Below are positions 51,706-62,903 of a DNA stretch of 64,000 bases, one piece after another. Position 1 is the first letter of the stretch, and each line of letters opens with the position of its first letter. This stretch comes from Pseudoalteromonas xiamenensis. GTDB lineage: Bacteria; Pseudomonadota; Gammaproteobacteria; Enterobacterales; Alteromonadaceae. Location of the stretch: positions 186,001 to 250,000 of the forward strand of contig NZ_CP099917.1 of the NCBI RefSeq assembly GCF_030994125.1, written 5' to 3'. The position numbers and the translations under genes are program-made. The notes beneath the pieces are model-generated. The model saw nothing but the letters and a program-made list of their open reading frames with translations. It made no database searches and was not told the DNA's origin.

Positions 51706-53112
51706 ATGTCTGTTGAGCAGTTTGATCCTAAACAAACCACCACCTTAGAAACGGCAAAAAAGCAACTTGACCAAGGCATTGGTGAAAGTGATGTCCCTAT
51801 GGGTTCTAAAGTCGGTTTCGTTTCTTTGGGTTGCCCAAAAAACTTAGTAGATTCTGAGCGTATCCTAACGCAACTTCGTACCGAAGGTTATGAAGTCGTG
51901 AGCAGCTACAACGATTCAGATGTGGTTATCGTAAACACCTGTGGTTTTATTGATTCTGCAGTGCAAGAGTCACTTGACACTATCGGTGAGGCACTAAAAG
52001 AAAATGGCAAGGTCATCGTTACGGGTTGTTTAGGTGCTCGTGAAGACGAAATCCGTCAGGTTCACCCAAATGTGCTCGGAATTACAGGACCACATGCCTA
52101 TGAAAATGTCATGGAACACGTTTACAAGTATACGACGCGCCCTGAACGCTCTCCATTTTTAAGTTTAGTGCCAGACCAAGGTGTCAAATTAACACCTAAG
52201 CATTACGCGTACTTAAAAATTTCGGAAGGCTGTAACCACCGTTGTACATTCTGCATCATCCCGTCAATGCGCGGTGACTTAGTTTCTCGCCCAGTTGGTG
52301 AAGTGCTTACTGAAGCAGAGCGATTAAAACAAGCGGGTGTAAAAGAGTTGTTGGTAATAAGCCAAGACACGAGTGCGTATGGTGTTGACGTTAAGCACCG
52401 TACAGGCTTTTGGAATGGTCAACCGGTAAAAACCGATATGCTTAACCTGTGTATGGCATTAAACCAACTAGGAATTTGGACTCGTCTTCACTATGTTTAT
52501 CCTTATCCGCATGTAGACGATGTCATTCCATTAATGGCTGAGGGCAAATTACTACCGTATCTGGATATTCCTTTCCAACACGCAAGTCCACGTGTCTTGA
52601 AAATGATGAAACGTCCAGGTCAAGCAGAACGAACGTTAGAGCGCATCAAAAAGTGGCGTGAACTGTGCCCAGAACTGGTGATCCGCTCAACCTTTATCGT
52701 AGGTTTCCCTGGTGAAACAGAAGAAGATTTCGACATCCTGCTTGATTGGTTAGAAGAAGCGCAACTGGATAGAGTAGGTTGCTTTAAATACTCGCCAGTT
52801 GAAGGTGCAAAAGCCAATGAACTTGCAGATCAAGTGCCGGAAGAAGTCAAACAAGATCGTTTTGAACGATTCATGTTAAAACAACAAGCGATTAGCCAAG
52901 CTCGATTAGCAAAACGCGTTGGTACGAAAATGCAAATTTTAGTCGACGAAGTTGACGAAGAGGGTGCGATAGGTCGTACCTATGCGGATGCCCCAGAAAT
53001 TGACGGCCTAGTCTACCTAAACGGCGAAACGAGTCTTAAACCAGGTGATGTCATAACGGGCTTAATTACACACTCTGATGAATATGATTTGTGGGCTGAA
53101 ATAGCCAATTAA
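51706..53112 (+). CDS. rimO: Ribosomal protein S12 methylthiotransferase RimO
   Basis: A 468-residue radical-SAM enzyme that adds a methylthio group to Asp89 of ribosomal protein S12. N-terminal UPF0004 domain with [20 protein letters not shown] and TGCLGA supplies three Cys for the second cluster; [17 protein letters not shown] is the CxxxCxxC radical-SAM cluster; a C-terminal TRAM domain ([26 protein letters not shown]) follows. ATG at 51706. A strong terminator follows. Confidence 0.97.
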   Translation: MSVEQFDPKQTTTLETAKKQLDQGIGESDVPMGSKVGFVSLGCPKNLVDSERILTQLRTEGYEVVSSYNDSDVVIVNTCGFIDSAVQESLDTIGEALKENGKVIVTGCLGAREDEIRQVHPNVLGITGPHAYENVMEHVYKYTTRPERSPFLSLVPDQGVKLTPKHYAYLKISEGCNHRCTFCIIPSMRGDLVSRPVGEVLTEAERLKQAGVKELLVISQDTSAYGVDVKHRTGFWNGQPVKTDMLNLCMALNQLGIWTRLHYVYPYPHVDDVIPLMAEGKLLPYLDIPFQHASPRVLKMMKRPGQAERTLERIKKWRELCPELVIRSTFIVGFPGETEEDFDILLDWLEEAQLDRVGCFKYSPVEGAKANELADQVPEEVKQDRFERFMLKQQAISQARLAKRVGTKMQILVDEVDEEGAIGRTYADAPEIDGLVYLNGETSLKPGDVITGLITHSDEYDLWAEIAN

Positions 53113-53116
53113 TATT

Positions 53117-53145
53117 AAAAGCCGAAGCGTATCTTCGGCTTTTTT
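53117..53145 (+). terminator. Terminator of rimO
   Basis: AAAAGCCGAAG pairs with CTTCGGCTTTT around CGTAT, followed by further T. Confidence 0.9.
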
Positions 53146-53180
53146 GTTAGTGAATTTCATTCAATTTTCTAAGGTAAAAG

Positions 53181-53609
53181 ATGAATTTAACATTCACGCC
53201 AGTAAAATCAGACGATGAGCCTTATCTACTAGCGCTTCGAAAAGCGACGATGACAGCGCATTTAGAAGCAATGGGGAAATCCCCGTCTGATGATGACCAC
53301 ATGATGCGCATTTGGTACTGTTTTGAGCATGCAGAACTTATTTTGAATGAAAAAAACGACGTTATAGGTATGGTCAAATCGTTTGTCGATGGACATACAC
53401 TTGAAATTATCCAATTACAGATTTCACCTCACTTTCAAAATCAGGGTTTTGGACGAAGTGTAATTGAAAAATTGCTAGAGGATTCTAAGATACTTGAAGT
53501 ACAACTGTCTGTACTAAAACGAAATCCCGCTCGTGCACTGTATGAAAGACTCGGCTTTGTCATCGAGCATGAGGGAGAAGATGAATATTTCATGCGTTTA
53601 AAACGTTAA
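53181..53609 (+). CDS. GNAT family N-acetyltransferase
   Basis: A 142-residue acetyl-CoA-dependent acetyltransferase. The acetyl-CoA binding stretch is IIQLQISPHFQNQGFGRSVIEKLL (motif A, Q-x-x-G-x-G), followed by VLKRNPARALYERLGFVIEHE (motif B, YERLGF). Substrate unknown. AAGG is 6 bases before the ATG. Transcribed between rimO and ybiT. Confidence 0.9.
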   Translation: MNLTFTPVKSDDEPYLLALRKATMTAHLEAMGKSPSDDDHMMRIWYCFEHAELILNEKNDVIGMVKSFVDGHTLEIIQLQISPHFQNQGFGRSVIEKLLEDSKILEVQLSVLKRNPARALYERLGFVIEHEGEDEYFMRLKR

Positions 53610-53648
53610 ACAATAATTCATTGCTCGACTGGCACGCTACATTTTCTG

Positions 53649-53661
53649 TATAATCCGCGCC
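53649..53661 (+). promoter_or_regulatory. -10 element with G+C-rich discriminator before ybiT
   Basis: TATAAT followed by CCGCGCC, the same 13 bases as at 13775-13787, 66 bp before the ybiT start. Suggests stringent-type control of a translation factor gene. Confidence 0.5.
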
Positions 53662-53727
53662 CTAATTTGTTCAAACTGATGAACAACAATCCGCTTTTAA
53701 CTTGATAGTCACTTAAGGTATTTCAAC

Positions 53728-55341
53728 TTGATTTCTACCGCAAATATCACCATGCAGTTTGGTGCAGAACCACTTTTTGAGAACATTTCAGCGAAGTTTG
53801 GTAACGGCAATCGCTATGGCCTAATCGGCGCGAATGGGTGCGGAAAGTCAACTTTCATGAAAATCTTAAGTGGTGTATTGTCGCCGACATCTGGCAATGT
53901 ATCGATTGAACCTGGACTTAAGCTTGGGGTTTTGAGCCAAGATCAGTTTGCCTTCGAGCAATACTCAGTGATCGACGCAGTTATTATGGGCGATAAAGCG
54001 CTTTGGGAAGTGAAAAACGAGCGCGATAGAATTTATTCGTTGCCTGAAATGTCCGAAGAAGATGGCATGAAAGTAGGTGAACTTGAAAGCCTATACGGTG
54101 AGATGGACGGTTACAGTGCTGAAGCAAGAGCCGGCGATATTCTACTCAAAGCGGGTATCGAAGAAGAATTCCACTTTGGCTTAATGTCGCAAGTGGCACC
54201 GGGTTGGAAGCTTCGCGTGTTACTTGCTCAAGCACTCTTCGCAAATCCTGATATTTTGTTGCTAGATGAGCCAACCAACAACCTAGACATTCATACCATC
54301 GGTTGGCTTGAAAACGAGTTGAACCAACGAAAATGTACAATGATCATTATTTCGCATGACCGTCATTTCTTGAATGCGGTCTGTACGCATATGGCAGACA
54401 TCGATTATGGTGAGCTACGAATTTATCCAGGTAACTATGAAAAATTCGTTGAAGCCTCTACGTTAATGCGTGAACAATTGCTTTCGTCAAATGCCAAAAA
54501 GCAATCTGAAATTGAAGAGCTTCAAGATTTCGTTAATCGTTTCGGTGCGAATGCGTCAAAAGCAAAGCAGGCGAGTTCGCGTGCTAAACGAATGGAAAAA
54601 ATCACCCTTGATGAAGTAAAAGCAAGTAGCCGTGTCGCACCTTACATCCGTTTCAACGAGAGTAAGAAGATGCATCGCCAAGCGCTAACGCTTGAAAACT
54701 TCGGCCATGGATTTGATGGCGAACTATTATTCAGTAAAGGTGACCTAATTCTTGAGGCAGGTTCTAAGCTTGCTATCATTGGTGAAAATGGTGTTGGTAA
54801 GACAACCTTTTTAAAATGTTTAGTCGGCGAATTAGAAGCAATGGAAGGGACTATCAAATGGTCCGAAAATGCAGCTCTGGGATATTGTCCTCAAGACAGT
54901 TCTGAAGACTTTGACAACGATCTTACCTTGTTCGATTGGATGTCTCAGTGGAGAACGGCAAAACATAACGATTTAATGGTGCGAGGCATGTTAGGACGTT
55001 TACTTTTCACTGCTGACGACGCAAATAAAAAAGTGCGTAACTGCTCAGGTGGAGAAAAAAACCGTTTATTGTATGGTAAGTTAATGATGCAAGACATCAA
55101 CGTCCTTGTGATGGATGAACCAACAAACCACATGGACATGGAAGCAATTGAAGCGTTAAACAACGCGTTGAAGTTGTTCGACGGTACTCTTATTTTTGTG
55201 AGCCATGACCGTGAGTTTGTTTCTTCATTAGCAACTCGTATCATCGACATTAAAGACAAAAAAGTGGAAAGTTTCCACGGAACTTTCGATGAATATTTGG
55301 CAAGCGTTGCTGAAAAGGAAAAGCAACTAGGCGTGCGCTAA
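53728..55341 (+). CDS. ybiT: ABC-F family ATPase YbiT
   Basis: A 537-residue soluble protein with two ABC ATPase domains and no membrane part; ABC-F proteins act on the ribosome. Walker A motifs GANGCGKS and GENGVGKT, signatures [11 protein letters not shown] and NCSGGEKNR, and Walker [12 protein letters not shown] and [11 protein letters not shown] are all present. The opening [12 protein letters not shown] and the [11 protein letters not shown] linker are nearly those of E. coli YbiT. The start is TTG 53728 with AAGG upstream, chosen because homologues begin there. Followed by a terminator. Confidence 0.94.
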   Translation: MISTANITMQFGAEPLFENISAKFGNGNRYGLIGANGCGKSTFMKILSGVLSPTSGNVSIEPGLKLGVLSQDQFAFEQYSVIDAVIMGDKALWEVKNERDRIYSLPEMSEEDGMKVGELESLYGEMDGYSAEARAGDILLKAGIEEEFHFGLMSQVAPGWKLRVLLAQALFANPDILLLDEPTNNLDIHTIGWLENELNQRKCTMIIISHDRHFLNAVCTHMADIDYGELRIYPGNYEKFVEASTLMREQLLSSNAKKQSEIEELQDFVNRFGANASKAKQASSRAKRMEKITLDEVKASSRVAPYIRFNESKKMHRQALTLENFGHGFDGELLFSKGDLILEAGSKLAIIGENGVGKTTFLKCLVGELEAMEGTIKWSENAALGYCPQDSSEDFDNDLTLFDWMSQWRTAKHNDLMVRGMLGRLLFTADDANKKVRNCSGGEKNRLLYGKLMMQDINVLVMDEPTNHMDMEAIEALNNALKLFDGTLIFVSHDREFVSSLATRIIDIKDKKVESFHGTFDEYLASVAEKEKQLGVR

Positions 55342-55365
55342 TCTAAAAACTCAAAATGACGTTTA

Positions 55366-55393
55366 AAAAAAGGCCGACATGTTCGGTCTTTTT
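55366..55393 (+). terminator. Terminator of ybiT
   Basis: AAAAAGGCCGA pairs with TCGGTCTTTTT (one G-U pair) around CATGT. Confidence 0.88.
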
Positions 55394-55523
55394 GTTATCT
55401 GCTGTAATTGAATTTGTCTTGGGGTTGATTATCATCATTTAACGTATTCAAAGAAACGTCTAGTCTTTAGCTATATGCAGCCAACCTAACGCAAGGCTGA
55501 AACTTTAATAAGGAAATATCTTA

Positions 55524-56519
55524 ATGACCTCAACTTCTCGTTTGGTGAGCGAAACTGAAGTCGGACAGCTTGGCGTAATGCAGTTAAAGCGTACGTGGTC
55601 TAAATATGTATCCTATAAAGGCCCTGATGGGACTAGCGCTGAATTTGAATTGGAACGTAGTGTGTTTGACATGCTCGGTATTAATTTTCGTGATGCACTG
55701 GATTATTTACTCTCGGTGAAGCCCAGTTTCCAAGAGTTTGAACTTTGGTGTTGTGACATTGCGGGTAAACCTAACACCAACATCGTCGAACGTATTAACA
55801 GCCACGTTGCTAAAAAGCCACTCTCAACCGCGTTAAAAACGTGGTTTAATGAAATCGAATTGATGCCAAATGTACTATCGGATCAAGACTTAGCATGTTG
55901 GGATAAATATGGTTATGTCATTGTAAGAAATGCGATTTCTCCTGAAGATTGTGTTGCGACACGAGAACTAATTTGCGATTACATTGGGATTGCTTATCAA
56001 AATCCTGACTCGTGGCATAAAAGTCAAAACACACAAGGAATTTGGGTTAGCTTGAAATACCATAAATTGCTGTCTAAAAATCGCCAAAACATGCGCATCA
56101 AAAAGGCTTTTTCTCAACTTTGGCAATCTGCTGATGTTTATCCTTCAGTCGATCAGTGTGGTTTCAACCCGCCTGTAAATGAAAATACGCCGTACAAAGG
56201 CCAACCAATACATTTGGATGTCAACTTCACGAAGCCAATTGAGTTATCAACACAAGGTATTCTTTACCTCACGGATACGTCTGAAACTCAAGGAGCACTC
56301 ACTGTCGTACCCGGTTTTCACCGGCAGTATTCACAATGGTTTAAGGAAACACCGGACGAATTGCGACAAGATTTTCGCAATTACGCGACGACATCTTTAG
56401 CGGCAAACGCTGGAGACCTGATTATTTGGCACCATCACTTACCGCACAGTAGTAGCCCTAATTATGACAAATCGCCAAGGATCACGCAGTTTATTAATTA
56501 CTTACCATTACCTGTGTAA
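55524..56519 (+). CDS. Phytanoyl-CoA dioxygenase (PhyH) family protein
   Basis: A 331-residue Fe(II)/2-oxoglutarate-dependent oxygenase. Iron ligands H230-x-D232 in PIHLDVNF and a distal His at 305 or 308 in IIWHHHLPHSS are visible, with Arg in SPRITQFINYLP for 2-oxoglutarate. About 115 residues of unrecognised N-terminal sequence precede the oxygenase fold, which begins at DKYGYVIVRNAIS. Substrate unknown; relatives act on lipids, ectoine or other small molecules. AAGGAA lies before the ATG. 72 bp upstream of the kinase-like gene, on the same strand. Confidence 0.85.
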   Translation: MTSTSRLVSETEVGQLGVMQLKRTWSKYVSYKGPDGTSAEFELERSVFDMLGINFRDALDYLLSVKPSFQEFELWCCDIAGKPNTNIVERINSHVAKKPLSTALKTWFNEIELMPNVLSDQDLACWDKYGYVIVRNAISPEDCVATRELICDYIGIAYQNPDSWHKSQNTQGIWVSLKYHKLLSKNRQNMRIKKAFSQLWQSADVYPSVDQCGFNPPVNENTPYKGQPIHLDVNFTKPIELSTQGILYLTDTSETQGALTVVPGFHRQYSQWFKETPDELRQDFRNYATTSLAANAGDLIIWHHHLPHSSSPNYDKSPRITQFINYLPLPV

Positions 56520-56590
56520 AAAAATTTGAAATATTTCTAAAGTGCTTAGGCTTTATGTTCCTGTTAGAATTGGTCGACGTTTCGTTTTAA

Positions 56591-58444
56591 GTGATAGCAG
56601 TGACAACCAAATCAATTCGTAATTTTTACATCAATGAAGAGCAATCGATTTACTTGCTCTCACATCATGATGCTAAAAAACACCGACAATGGCTCAATAT
56701 TTGTAAGAAGCAACTCAGTATGTTGGGTTACAAAGATGTTGAACTAGTTGGGTCGGGTGCTTTTGGCTTTGTATTCGCAGGCGTGGCCGCGGATGGTAAC
56801 CACTGGGTATTTAAATTCTCTCGAATCACGCTTGCACAAAGTGTTCGTGATCGCCTCGAAGATGAGGCATTTATGCTTTCTCAAATACACAATCCCATGG
56901 TTCCAAAATTCTATGGTTTTGAGCGCATCAAAAAGCAAGGTATTTTGATGATGGCAAGGGCTAAAGGCGAAGATCTTGAGAAAATTTCGCTTAAACGAGG
57001 TCGTTTTAAAGCACACGAAGTGGTTGCTCTTGGGTTAAAACTAAGAAACGTGCTGGTCGATTTACGAGAACATAAAAACGGCATGTCACCACAACCAATC
57101 GTTCATGGGGATATAAAACCGTCAAATATTGTTTTGGATAACCTGTCAGAGTCATTTTCACTGGTGGATTGGGGGAGTTCTGTCTACGCTCAGCAAGACG
57201 CGTATGGACAACCAATTGCAAGCAATATTATGGATTTAATGTCTAGCGACATAAGTCAAACGAATGCGCGAATGGGCGATGTTTATTTTATTGGGGATGA
57301 ACAAATGTCTGGGGCAAAATCGTCACCTAGATTTGATGAGCAAGGTGTAGCATCCACATTATATTCGCTCGCAAGCGCACAATCTTGCCGTTTTGGTGCG
57401 CAAGTTATGCCTGCATCGAGTTTAGGATTACCTAAAGAGTTTGCTGCAGTCATTGATGGCATGCTTTCTAAGGATAAGTTAACGCGAGATAAAGCGGGTG
57501 ACTACTTTATCCGTAATATGCCTACGATAGCAAAGGCCTATTTGCCCGAGCTGCCAGAGGTAAAACGAAAAGCGAATATACCTTTTTGGTTGTCTGACAA
57601 AACCGAAAAACCAGACACTGTAGTCTATAGCTCTCGTAAACAGTTTTTAAGAAGAGCTGACCAAAATCAACAGCTTCGCGACGTCAACGACGCTCAATTA
57701 GATCGGTATTACAAAGAGTTTTTATTTGATACAGGTGATACTGAAAAAGCGTTCCTAGCGTCGATAAGTCGACTTGCGAAATATCCCGTTGTTGGCGGGC
57801 TTAGCTTTCATTGGAAAGAAGAACAGTTGTTCGTTGAATCTAGTTTGATTTTACACGATGACCGTTTAAGTCGAGCCTTCACTGATGCCGTAAACGCAAC
57901 CGTTATGTTAGCGCAAGGTATCTCGCAAAAAGGCTTGTTTAAGTGTTGTTTATTCGATGCAAGGCAGACAATCCAACTTGAACGAGACGCAACAGGCGCG
58001 TTTATTTTCGATAAACTTCCTTCACTTGCTTTTGATGTGGTTGATTTAAAGGCTTCCGAAGTCACACGCCCGCATTCCTATTTTGAAGATGGCAAAGACC
58101 CAGATGAGCAGTTGCAACTGCCCAAACAAATTATTCAATGTGTATTTGAGCTCAACCAGATACACCATACTGGTTGCATTATTTTTGAATCGTTAGAGAA
58201 TCGCCTAAAAATACACCATTACTACCGTTTGTTGGACGCATCAAAAGAACACCAGTTTAAAACGTTGTTAGACAGAATCATGCAATATGCGATGAGCATT
58301 GAGGACGTTGGTGTAGCTGGGTTTATGAAGTTACCGTATAAAAATACGCGTGAATTTAGCCTCTGTGAAAAACAAAAAGAATCCTATTACCCTAGAAATC
58401 CGAAAGAAATTCTAAACTCAGAGACAAAAAAGGGGTCTGTTTGA
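56591..58444 (+). CDS. Serine/threonine protein kinase-like protein with unrecognised C-terminal half
   Basis: A 617-residue cytoplasmic protein. Kinase core in residues about 50-300: glycine loop LVGSGAFGFVFAG, Lys75 in HWVFKFSRI, Glu92 in RLEDEAFML, catalytic loop VHGDIKPSNIV (Asp174, Asn179) and DWG (Asp193) in place of DFG. All catalytic residues are kept. The second half (about 330-617) starts with a basic stretch (SSRKQFLRRADQNQQLRDV) and shows no family known to me. No membrane segment. The start is GTG 56591. A phosphatase partner or regulator gene is not seen nearby. Confidence 0.82.
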   Translation: MIAVTTKSIRNFYINEEQSIYLLSHHDAKKHRQWLNICKKQLSMLGYKDVELVGSGAFGFVFAGVAADGNHWVFKFSRITLAQSVRDRLEDEAFMLSQIHNPMVPKFYGFERIKKQGILMMARAKGEDLEKISLKRGRFKAHEVVALGLKLRNVLVDLREHKNGMSPQPIVHGDIKPSNIVLDNLSESFSLVDWGSSVYAQQDAYGQPIASNIMDLMSSDISQTNARMGDVYFIGDEQMSGAKSSPRFDEQGVASTLYSLASAQSCRFGAQVMPASSLGLPKEFAAVIDGMLSKDKLTRDKAGDYFIRNMPTIAKAYLPELPEVKRKANIPFWLSDKTEKPDTVVYSSRKQFLRRADQNQQLRDVNDAQLDRYYKEFLFDTGDTEKAFLASISRLAKYPVVGGLSFHWKEEQLFVESSLILHDDRLSRAFTDAVNATVMLAQGISQKGLFKCCLFDARQTIQLERDATGAFIFDKLPSLAFDVVDLKASEVTRPHSYFEDGKDPDEQLQLPKQIIQCVFELNQIHHTGCIIFESLENRLKIHHYYRLLDASKEHQFKTLLDRIMQYAMSIEDVGVAGFMKLPYKNTREFSLCEKQKESYYPRNPKEILNSETKKGSV

Positions 58445-58483
58445 CTTGCCCAAGTGCAGAAAATCTCGCAATCATCAGAAATA

Positions 58484-58511
58484 AAAAACCCAAGCACATG
58501 CTTGGGTTTTT
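58484..58511. terminator. Bidirectional terminator between the kinase-like gene and ald
   Basis: AAAAACCCAAGC pairs with GCTTGGGTTTTT around ACAT, with A and T tracts on both sides. Confidence 0.92.
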
Positions 58512-58529
58512 ATTATGTATGAGCTGGAA

Positions 58530-59651
58530 TTACGCGTTTTGAAGCGCTGTACGCGGGTCAACGAATTCCATGCCGAAGCCTTCAGCGACTTCTTTACACG
58601 TTACTTGGCCTTTGATTACGTTTAAGCCGTTCATGAAGTTTTGGTCATCAAGAAGTGCTTGTTTATAACCCTTATTCGCAAGTTTAACGATGTAAGGAAG
58701 TGTTGCATTGTTTAGTGCAAACGTCGATGTACGTGGCACAGCACCAGGCATGTTTGCTACACAGTAATGAACAACGTCATCAACAATGTACGTAGGCTCA
58801 GCGTGTGTTGTTGCTTTTGAAGTTGCAATACAACCGCCTTGGTCGATAGCAACGTCTACAATAGCTGCACCTGGTTTCATGTTCTTGATGTGTTCTGCCG
58901 TTACAAGTTTAGGCGCTGCTGCGCCCGGTACCAGTACGCCACCAATTACAAGATCTGCTTCTAAAACGTGTTTCTCAAGTGCGTCAGCAGTTGAGTAAAT
59001 TACTTTTGCTTGGCTGCCGAATTGCGCATTAAGCGAGCGAAGTACGTCGATGCTACGGTCAAGAATAACTACGTCAGCACCTAAACCAACCGCCATCTGA
59101 GCCGCGTTACGACCAACCATACCACCACCGATGATAACTACTTTAGCTGGTTCTACACCTGGTACACCACCTAGTAACATACCACGGCCTTCGCGTGATT
59201 TTTCTAGAGCTTGCGCACCGGCTTGGATAGACATACGACCTGCTACTTCAGACATTGGCGCTAAAAGTGGTAAACCACCACGTGCGTCAGTCACTGTTTC
59301 GTATGCAATACAGATAGCTTTGCTTTTGATTAGGTCTTCGGTTTGTGGAAGATCTGGAGCAAGGTGTAGGTAAGTAAATAGAATTTGATCTTCGCGCAGC
59401 ATTGCACGCTCAACCGCTTGTGGCTCTTTTACTTTTACAATCATTTCAGCTTTTGCAAAAATTTCTTGCGCTGTAGTTAGTACCTCTGCACCAGCTGCAA
59501 CATAGTCTTCGTCTGTAAAACCGATGCCAATACCAGCATTGTGCTCAACGAAAACTTGGTGGCCATGGTTGATTAACTCACGAACACTCGCTGGAACCAT
59601 ACCTACACGGTACTCATGGTTTTTAATCTCTTTTGGTACACCGATAATCAT
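58530..59651 (-). CDS. ald: Alanine dehydrogenase
   Basis: A 373-residue NAD-dependent enzyme converting L-alanine to pyruvate and ammonia. MIIGVPKEIKNHEYRVGMVPASVREL is the N-terminal signature; KVKEPQ and YLHLAPD hold substrate-binding residues; VVIIGGGMVGRNAAQMAVGLGADV is the NAD fold; VDVAIDQGGC is conserved. Divergent from lrp with a 141-bp spacer, as is usual where Lrp controls ald. Confidence 0.96.
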   Translation of the reverse strand: MIIGVPKEIKNHEYRVGMVPASVRELINHGHQVFVEHNAGIGIGFTDEDYVAAGAEVLTTAQEIFAKAEMIVKVKEPQAVERAMLREDQILFTYLHLAPDLPQTEDLIKSKAICIAYETVTDARGGLPLLAPMSEVAGRMSIQAGAQALEKSREGRGMLLGGVPGVEPAKVVIIGGGMVGRNAAQMAVGLGADVVILDRSIDVLRSLNAQFGSQAKVIYSTADALEKHVLEADLVIGGVLVPGAAAPKLVTAEHIKNMKPGAAIVDVAIDQGGCIATSKATTHAEPTYIVDDVVHYCVANMPGAVPRTSTFALNNATLPYIVKLANKGYKQALLDDQNFMNGLNVIKGQVTCKEVAEGFGMEFVDPRTALQNA

Positions 59652-59792
59652 AATAAATCGCCTCTAAATCAGAACGGGATGAAATATTTCACTATTATAT
59701 CTATCAGTAACTAGTGTGTCCTACTGTTTGTGGTTTTCATGGTAGTCATATAAACTGATATAAATTCAGTTTTAGAATGTTTGACTATTACC

Positions 59793-60272
59793 ATGGCGCA
59801 GCAATTAGACAGAATAGATAGAAAGATTTTAGTCGAATTACAAAAAGATGGGCGTATTTCGAATGTGGAACTCGCGAAACGCATAGGTTTAAGTGCAACT
59901 CCCTGTTTAGAAAGAGTTAAAAAATTAGAGCGAGAAGGCTACATTCGTGGTTATAAAGCAGTAGTGGATCCTGCTAAATTGGGACAGGGACTTCTAGTCT
60001 ATGTTGAAATCACCGTAAACAAAAACTCACCTGATGTTTTCGATAGATTTAGTCAGGCTGTCAAAAAGCATGATGAAATATCTGAGTGTCATTTGGTCTC
60101 TGGCAATTTCGACTTTTTGCTAAAGACACGAGTAGCTGATATGTCTGAATATCGGGGAGTTCTTGGTGAAATACTCTTAAAGCTTCCAAATGTGAGTGAA
60201 AGTCGTACTTATGTCGTAATGGAAGAAGTAAAAGGTGAGGAGGGAGAGGTAATTAAACCTTATACACCTTAA
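59793..60272 (+). CDS. lrp: Leucine-responsive regulatory protein Lrp
   Basis: A 159-residue AsnC/Lrp-type regulator. Helix-turn-helix LDRIDRKILVELQKDGRISNVELAKRIGLSATPCLERVKKLEREGYI, then the ligand-sensing ACT-like domain (VSGNFDFLLKTRV). Near-identical in pattern to E. coli Lrp. ATG 59793 gives the usual MAQQLDRIDRK start; the in-frame TTG at 59781 is unlikely. Likely regulates the divergent ald. ftsK follows on the same strand after 63 bp, as in many gammaproteobacteria. Confidence 0.95.
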   Translation: MAQQLDRIDRKILVELQKDGRISNVELAKRIGLSATPCLERVKKLEREGYIRGYKAVVDPAKLGQGLLVYVEITVNKNSPDVFDRFSQAVKKHDEISECHLVSGNFDFLLKTRVADMSEYRGVLGEILLKLPNVSESRTYVVMEEVKGEEGEVIKPYTP

Positions 60273-60335
60273 CAAATTTTGCTATTGTAAGCAGGATGTC
60301 CATTGATATAACAATAAATAGAGGAATACGCAGGT

Positions 60336-62903
60336 ATGCGTTTAAATGGTGTACAACGCCTCTTAGAAACTGGTCTTATTTTCAGCACTGCTGCAGCGCT
60401 TTTCATCCTTGCTGCTTTGATCAGTTTTGACCCAGCAGATCCTGCTTGGTCACAAACAGGCGAATTTGTAAAAGTAAATAATGTAACGGGTGCGGCTGGA
60501 GCGTGGATTGCTGACATTTTGTTGGTCTCGTTTGGCTGGCTTGCGTTTTTAATTCCAGCAGCCATTCAGTTGTTCGGTTATTTGCTTTTTAAAAAACCGC
60601 ATAAAATTCTGCAACTTGATTACGTTACGCTTGGTCTACGCGTAATTGGTATGTCGCTTTTCGTTACTTCATCGAGCGCTATTAGTAGTATCAACTTCGA
60701 CGACATATTCAATTTCTCATCAGGTGGGGTAGTGGGAGATGTGATAGCACAAGCGATGATGCCTGCTTTTAATTTTACTGGTACGTCTATTTTACTGTTG
60801 TGCTTCTTTTTTGCCGGCCTAACCTTGATGACCGGTGTTTCCTGGGTACAGTTCGTCGATTACTTGGGTGAACAAGTCGTTCGTTGCTTCAAGTGGGTTT
60901 CGAAAAAATTTGAACAGCATAATGAGGTTGCTACATCAACTGCTCCTGCAACCGTCACAATTTCAGATGAGCACGCGGAAAGAACGATTGAAGAACACCT
61001 CGAGGTGGGGTCAGTTGAACCCACTGAACCGCTGAAACTCAAAGACAGGCTGTTTGCTAAGAAAGTGGCAGTGCCTAAAGTCGAACCTAAAGTTGAGCCT
61101 GTCGTAAATCACTCAACGCCCATCGTGCCCTCTGTATTTGATGATTTAGATGCAGCACTTGAACAAGAGCTTTCGTTCAGTGCCATTGAAGATGATGACA
61201 TTGACACCGTCGCTGCTTTAAACCAGTTAGACGAAACCGCACATATGCACCCTAAAGCAGCGGAAACAGTAGTTGTGTCACCAGCTAGACCATTGAAACC
61301 AGCTACAGAATCTGTCCAAACACCGGCACCTAAGTCTGCCGGCTATCAGCCGCCGCCAACAGCTAAAGAGCAATTTGACGCGCTAATGAATGCAGAGCCA
61401 CCAGCGGGGCCTTTGCCATCACTGGATTTGTTGGATAGACCGGACAAGCAGAAAAACCCGATTAGTCCAGAAGAGCTAGACGCGGTGTCACGCCTAGTGG
61501 AAGAAAAATTACTTGATTTCAACATTCAAGCGAAAGTAGTCGATGTTTTCCCAGGCCCGGTAGTAACGCGATTTGAACTTGATTTGGCACCAGGCATAAA
61601 AGTTGCGAAGATCACGAGTTTGTCTAAAGATCTAGCTCGCTCTTTATCCGCAGTGAGTGTGCGCGTGGTGGAGGTTATTCCTGGCAAAACGTATGTCGGT
61701 ATAGAACTTCCAAATAAGCACCGCGAAATTGTACGTTTATCCGAAGTCATTAATGCGCCAAAATTTGAGCAAAATCCATCGCCCCTTACCATGGTGCTTG
61801 GAAAAGACATCGCGGGTGAACCGGTCGTCGCGGACCTTGCTAAGATGCCACATTTACTTGTTGCAGGTACAACGGGTTCGGGTAAGTCAGTTGGCGTTAA
61901 TGTCATGATCTTAAGCTTACTCTACAAATCACCACCTGAAGATGTCCGCATGATCATGATTGATCCGAAAATGTTAGAACTTTCAGTATATGAGGGTATT
62001 CCGCATTTATTGTGTGAAGTCGTTACAGACATGAAAGAGGCGGCAAACGCACTTCGCTGGTGTGTAGGCGAAATGGAACGTCGCTACAAGCTGATGTCTG
62101 CATTAGGCGTACGAAACTTAAAAGGCTATAACCAAAAGATTTTAGATGCGAAAGAAGCGGGTTACCCGATTATGGACCCGTTATTTAAAGACACCGATGG
62201 TATGGCAGATGGCCCATCTGAACTCGAAAAAATGCCGAGTATTGTTGTTGTAATAGATGAATTCGCCGACATGATGATGATTGTTGGTAAAAAGGTCGAA
62301 GAACTCATTGCGCGTATTGCACAAAAAGCACGTGCTGCCGGTATTCACTTAGTCCTAGCAACGCAAAGACCGTCAGTAGATGTAATAACAGGTTTAATTA
62401 AAGCAAATATTCCAACCCGGATGGCATTCCAAGTATCCAGTAAAATAGATTCACGGACCATTTTGGATCAACAAGGTGCAGAAAACCTTTTAGGTATGGG
62501 TGACATGCTCTATTTACCTCCAGGTACTAGTGTACCAGTTCGTGTGCATGGGGCATTTGTAGATGATCATGAGGTCCACGCGGTTGTGAGTGATTGGAAA
62601 GCCCGTGGTAAGCCAAATTATATTGATGAAATTCTTAACGGCGACACGACAGAAGATATGTTATTGCCCGGTGAAGCGTCTTCTGAAGAAGGGGATGGAG
62701 AATCAGATCCTCTTTACGACGAAGCGGTATCTTTTGTCATTGAAACAGGCAAAGTGAGTGTATCGAGTGTTCAACGTAAATTACGAGTTGGGTATAACCG
62801 TGCCGCGCGCCTAGTGGAACAAATGGAAACGTCGGGTATTGTCAGTGCGCCAGGCCATAACGGTTCACGCGACGTATTAGTACCTCGAGGTGGAGCAAAT
62901 TAA
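60336..62903 (+). CDS. ftsK: DNA translocase FtsK
   Basis: An 855-residue septal DNA pump that clears chromosome termini and activates XerCD. Four membrane segments in the first 170 residues, an acidic/proline-rich linker (about 170-370; longer linkers are common), the RecA-like motor with Walker A GTTGSGKS near residue 511 and Walker [13 protein letters not shown], and the C-terminal gamma domain ([41 protein letters not shown]). Its stop shares one base with the lolA ATG (TAATG). Confidence 0.97.
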   Translation: MRLNGVQRLLETGLIFSTAAALFILAALISFDPADPAWSQTGEFVKVNNVTGAAGAWIADILLVSFGWLAFLIPAAIQLFGYLLFKKPHKILQLDYVTLGLRVIGMSLFVTSSSAISSINFDDIFNFSSGGVVGDVIAQAMMPAFNFTGTSILLLCFFFAGLTLMTGVSWVQFVDYLGEQVVRCFKWVSKKFEQHNEVATSTAPATVTISDEHAERTIEEHLEVGSVEPTEPLKLKDRLFAKKVAVPKVEPKVEPVVNHSTPIVPSVFDDLDAALEQELSFSAIEDDDIDTVAALNQLDETAHMHPKAAETVVVSPARPLKPATESVQTPAPKSAGYQPPPTAKEQFDALMNAEPPAGPLPSLDLLDRPDKQKNPISPEELDAVSRLVEEKLLDFNIQAKVVDVFPGPVVTRFELDLAPGIKVAKITSLSKDLARSLSAVSVRVVEVIPGKTYVGIELPNKHREIVRLSEVINAPKFEQNPSPLTMVLGKDIAGEPVVADLAKMPHLLVAGTTGSGKSVGVNVMILSLLYKSPPEDVRMIMIDPKMLELSVYEGIPHLLCEVVTDMKEAANALRWCVGEMERRYKLMSALGVRNLKGYNQKILDAKEAGYPIMDPLFKDTDGMADGPSELEKMPSIVVVIDEFADMMMIVGKKVEELIARIAQKARAAGIHLVLATQRPSVDVITGLIKANIPTRMAFQVSSKIDSRTILDQQGAENLLGMGDMLYLPPGTSVPVRVHGAFVDDHEVHAVVSDWKARGKPNYIDEILNGDTTEDMLLPGEASSEEGDGESDPLYDEAVSFVIETGKVSVSSVQRKLRVGYNRAARLVEQMETSGIVSAPGHNGSRDVLVPRGGAN

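Noticed and set aside
61526..61906. 126-codon frame opposite ftsK
   Set aside because: Antisense to the conserved motor domain of FtsK; Ser/Thr/Pro-rich composition is typical of a shadow frame.
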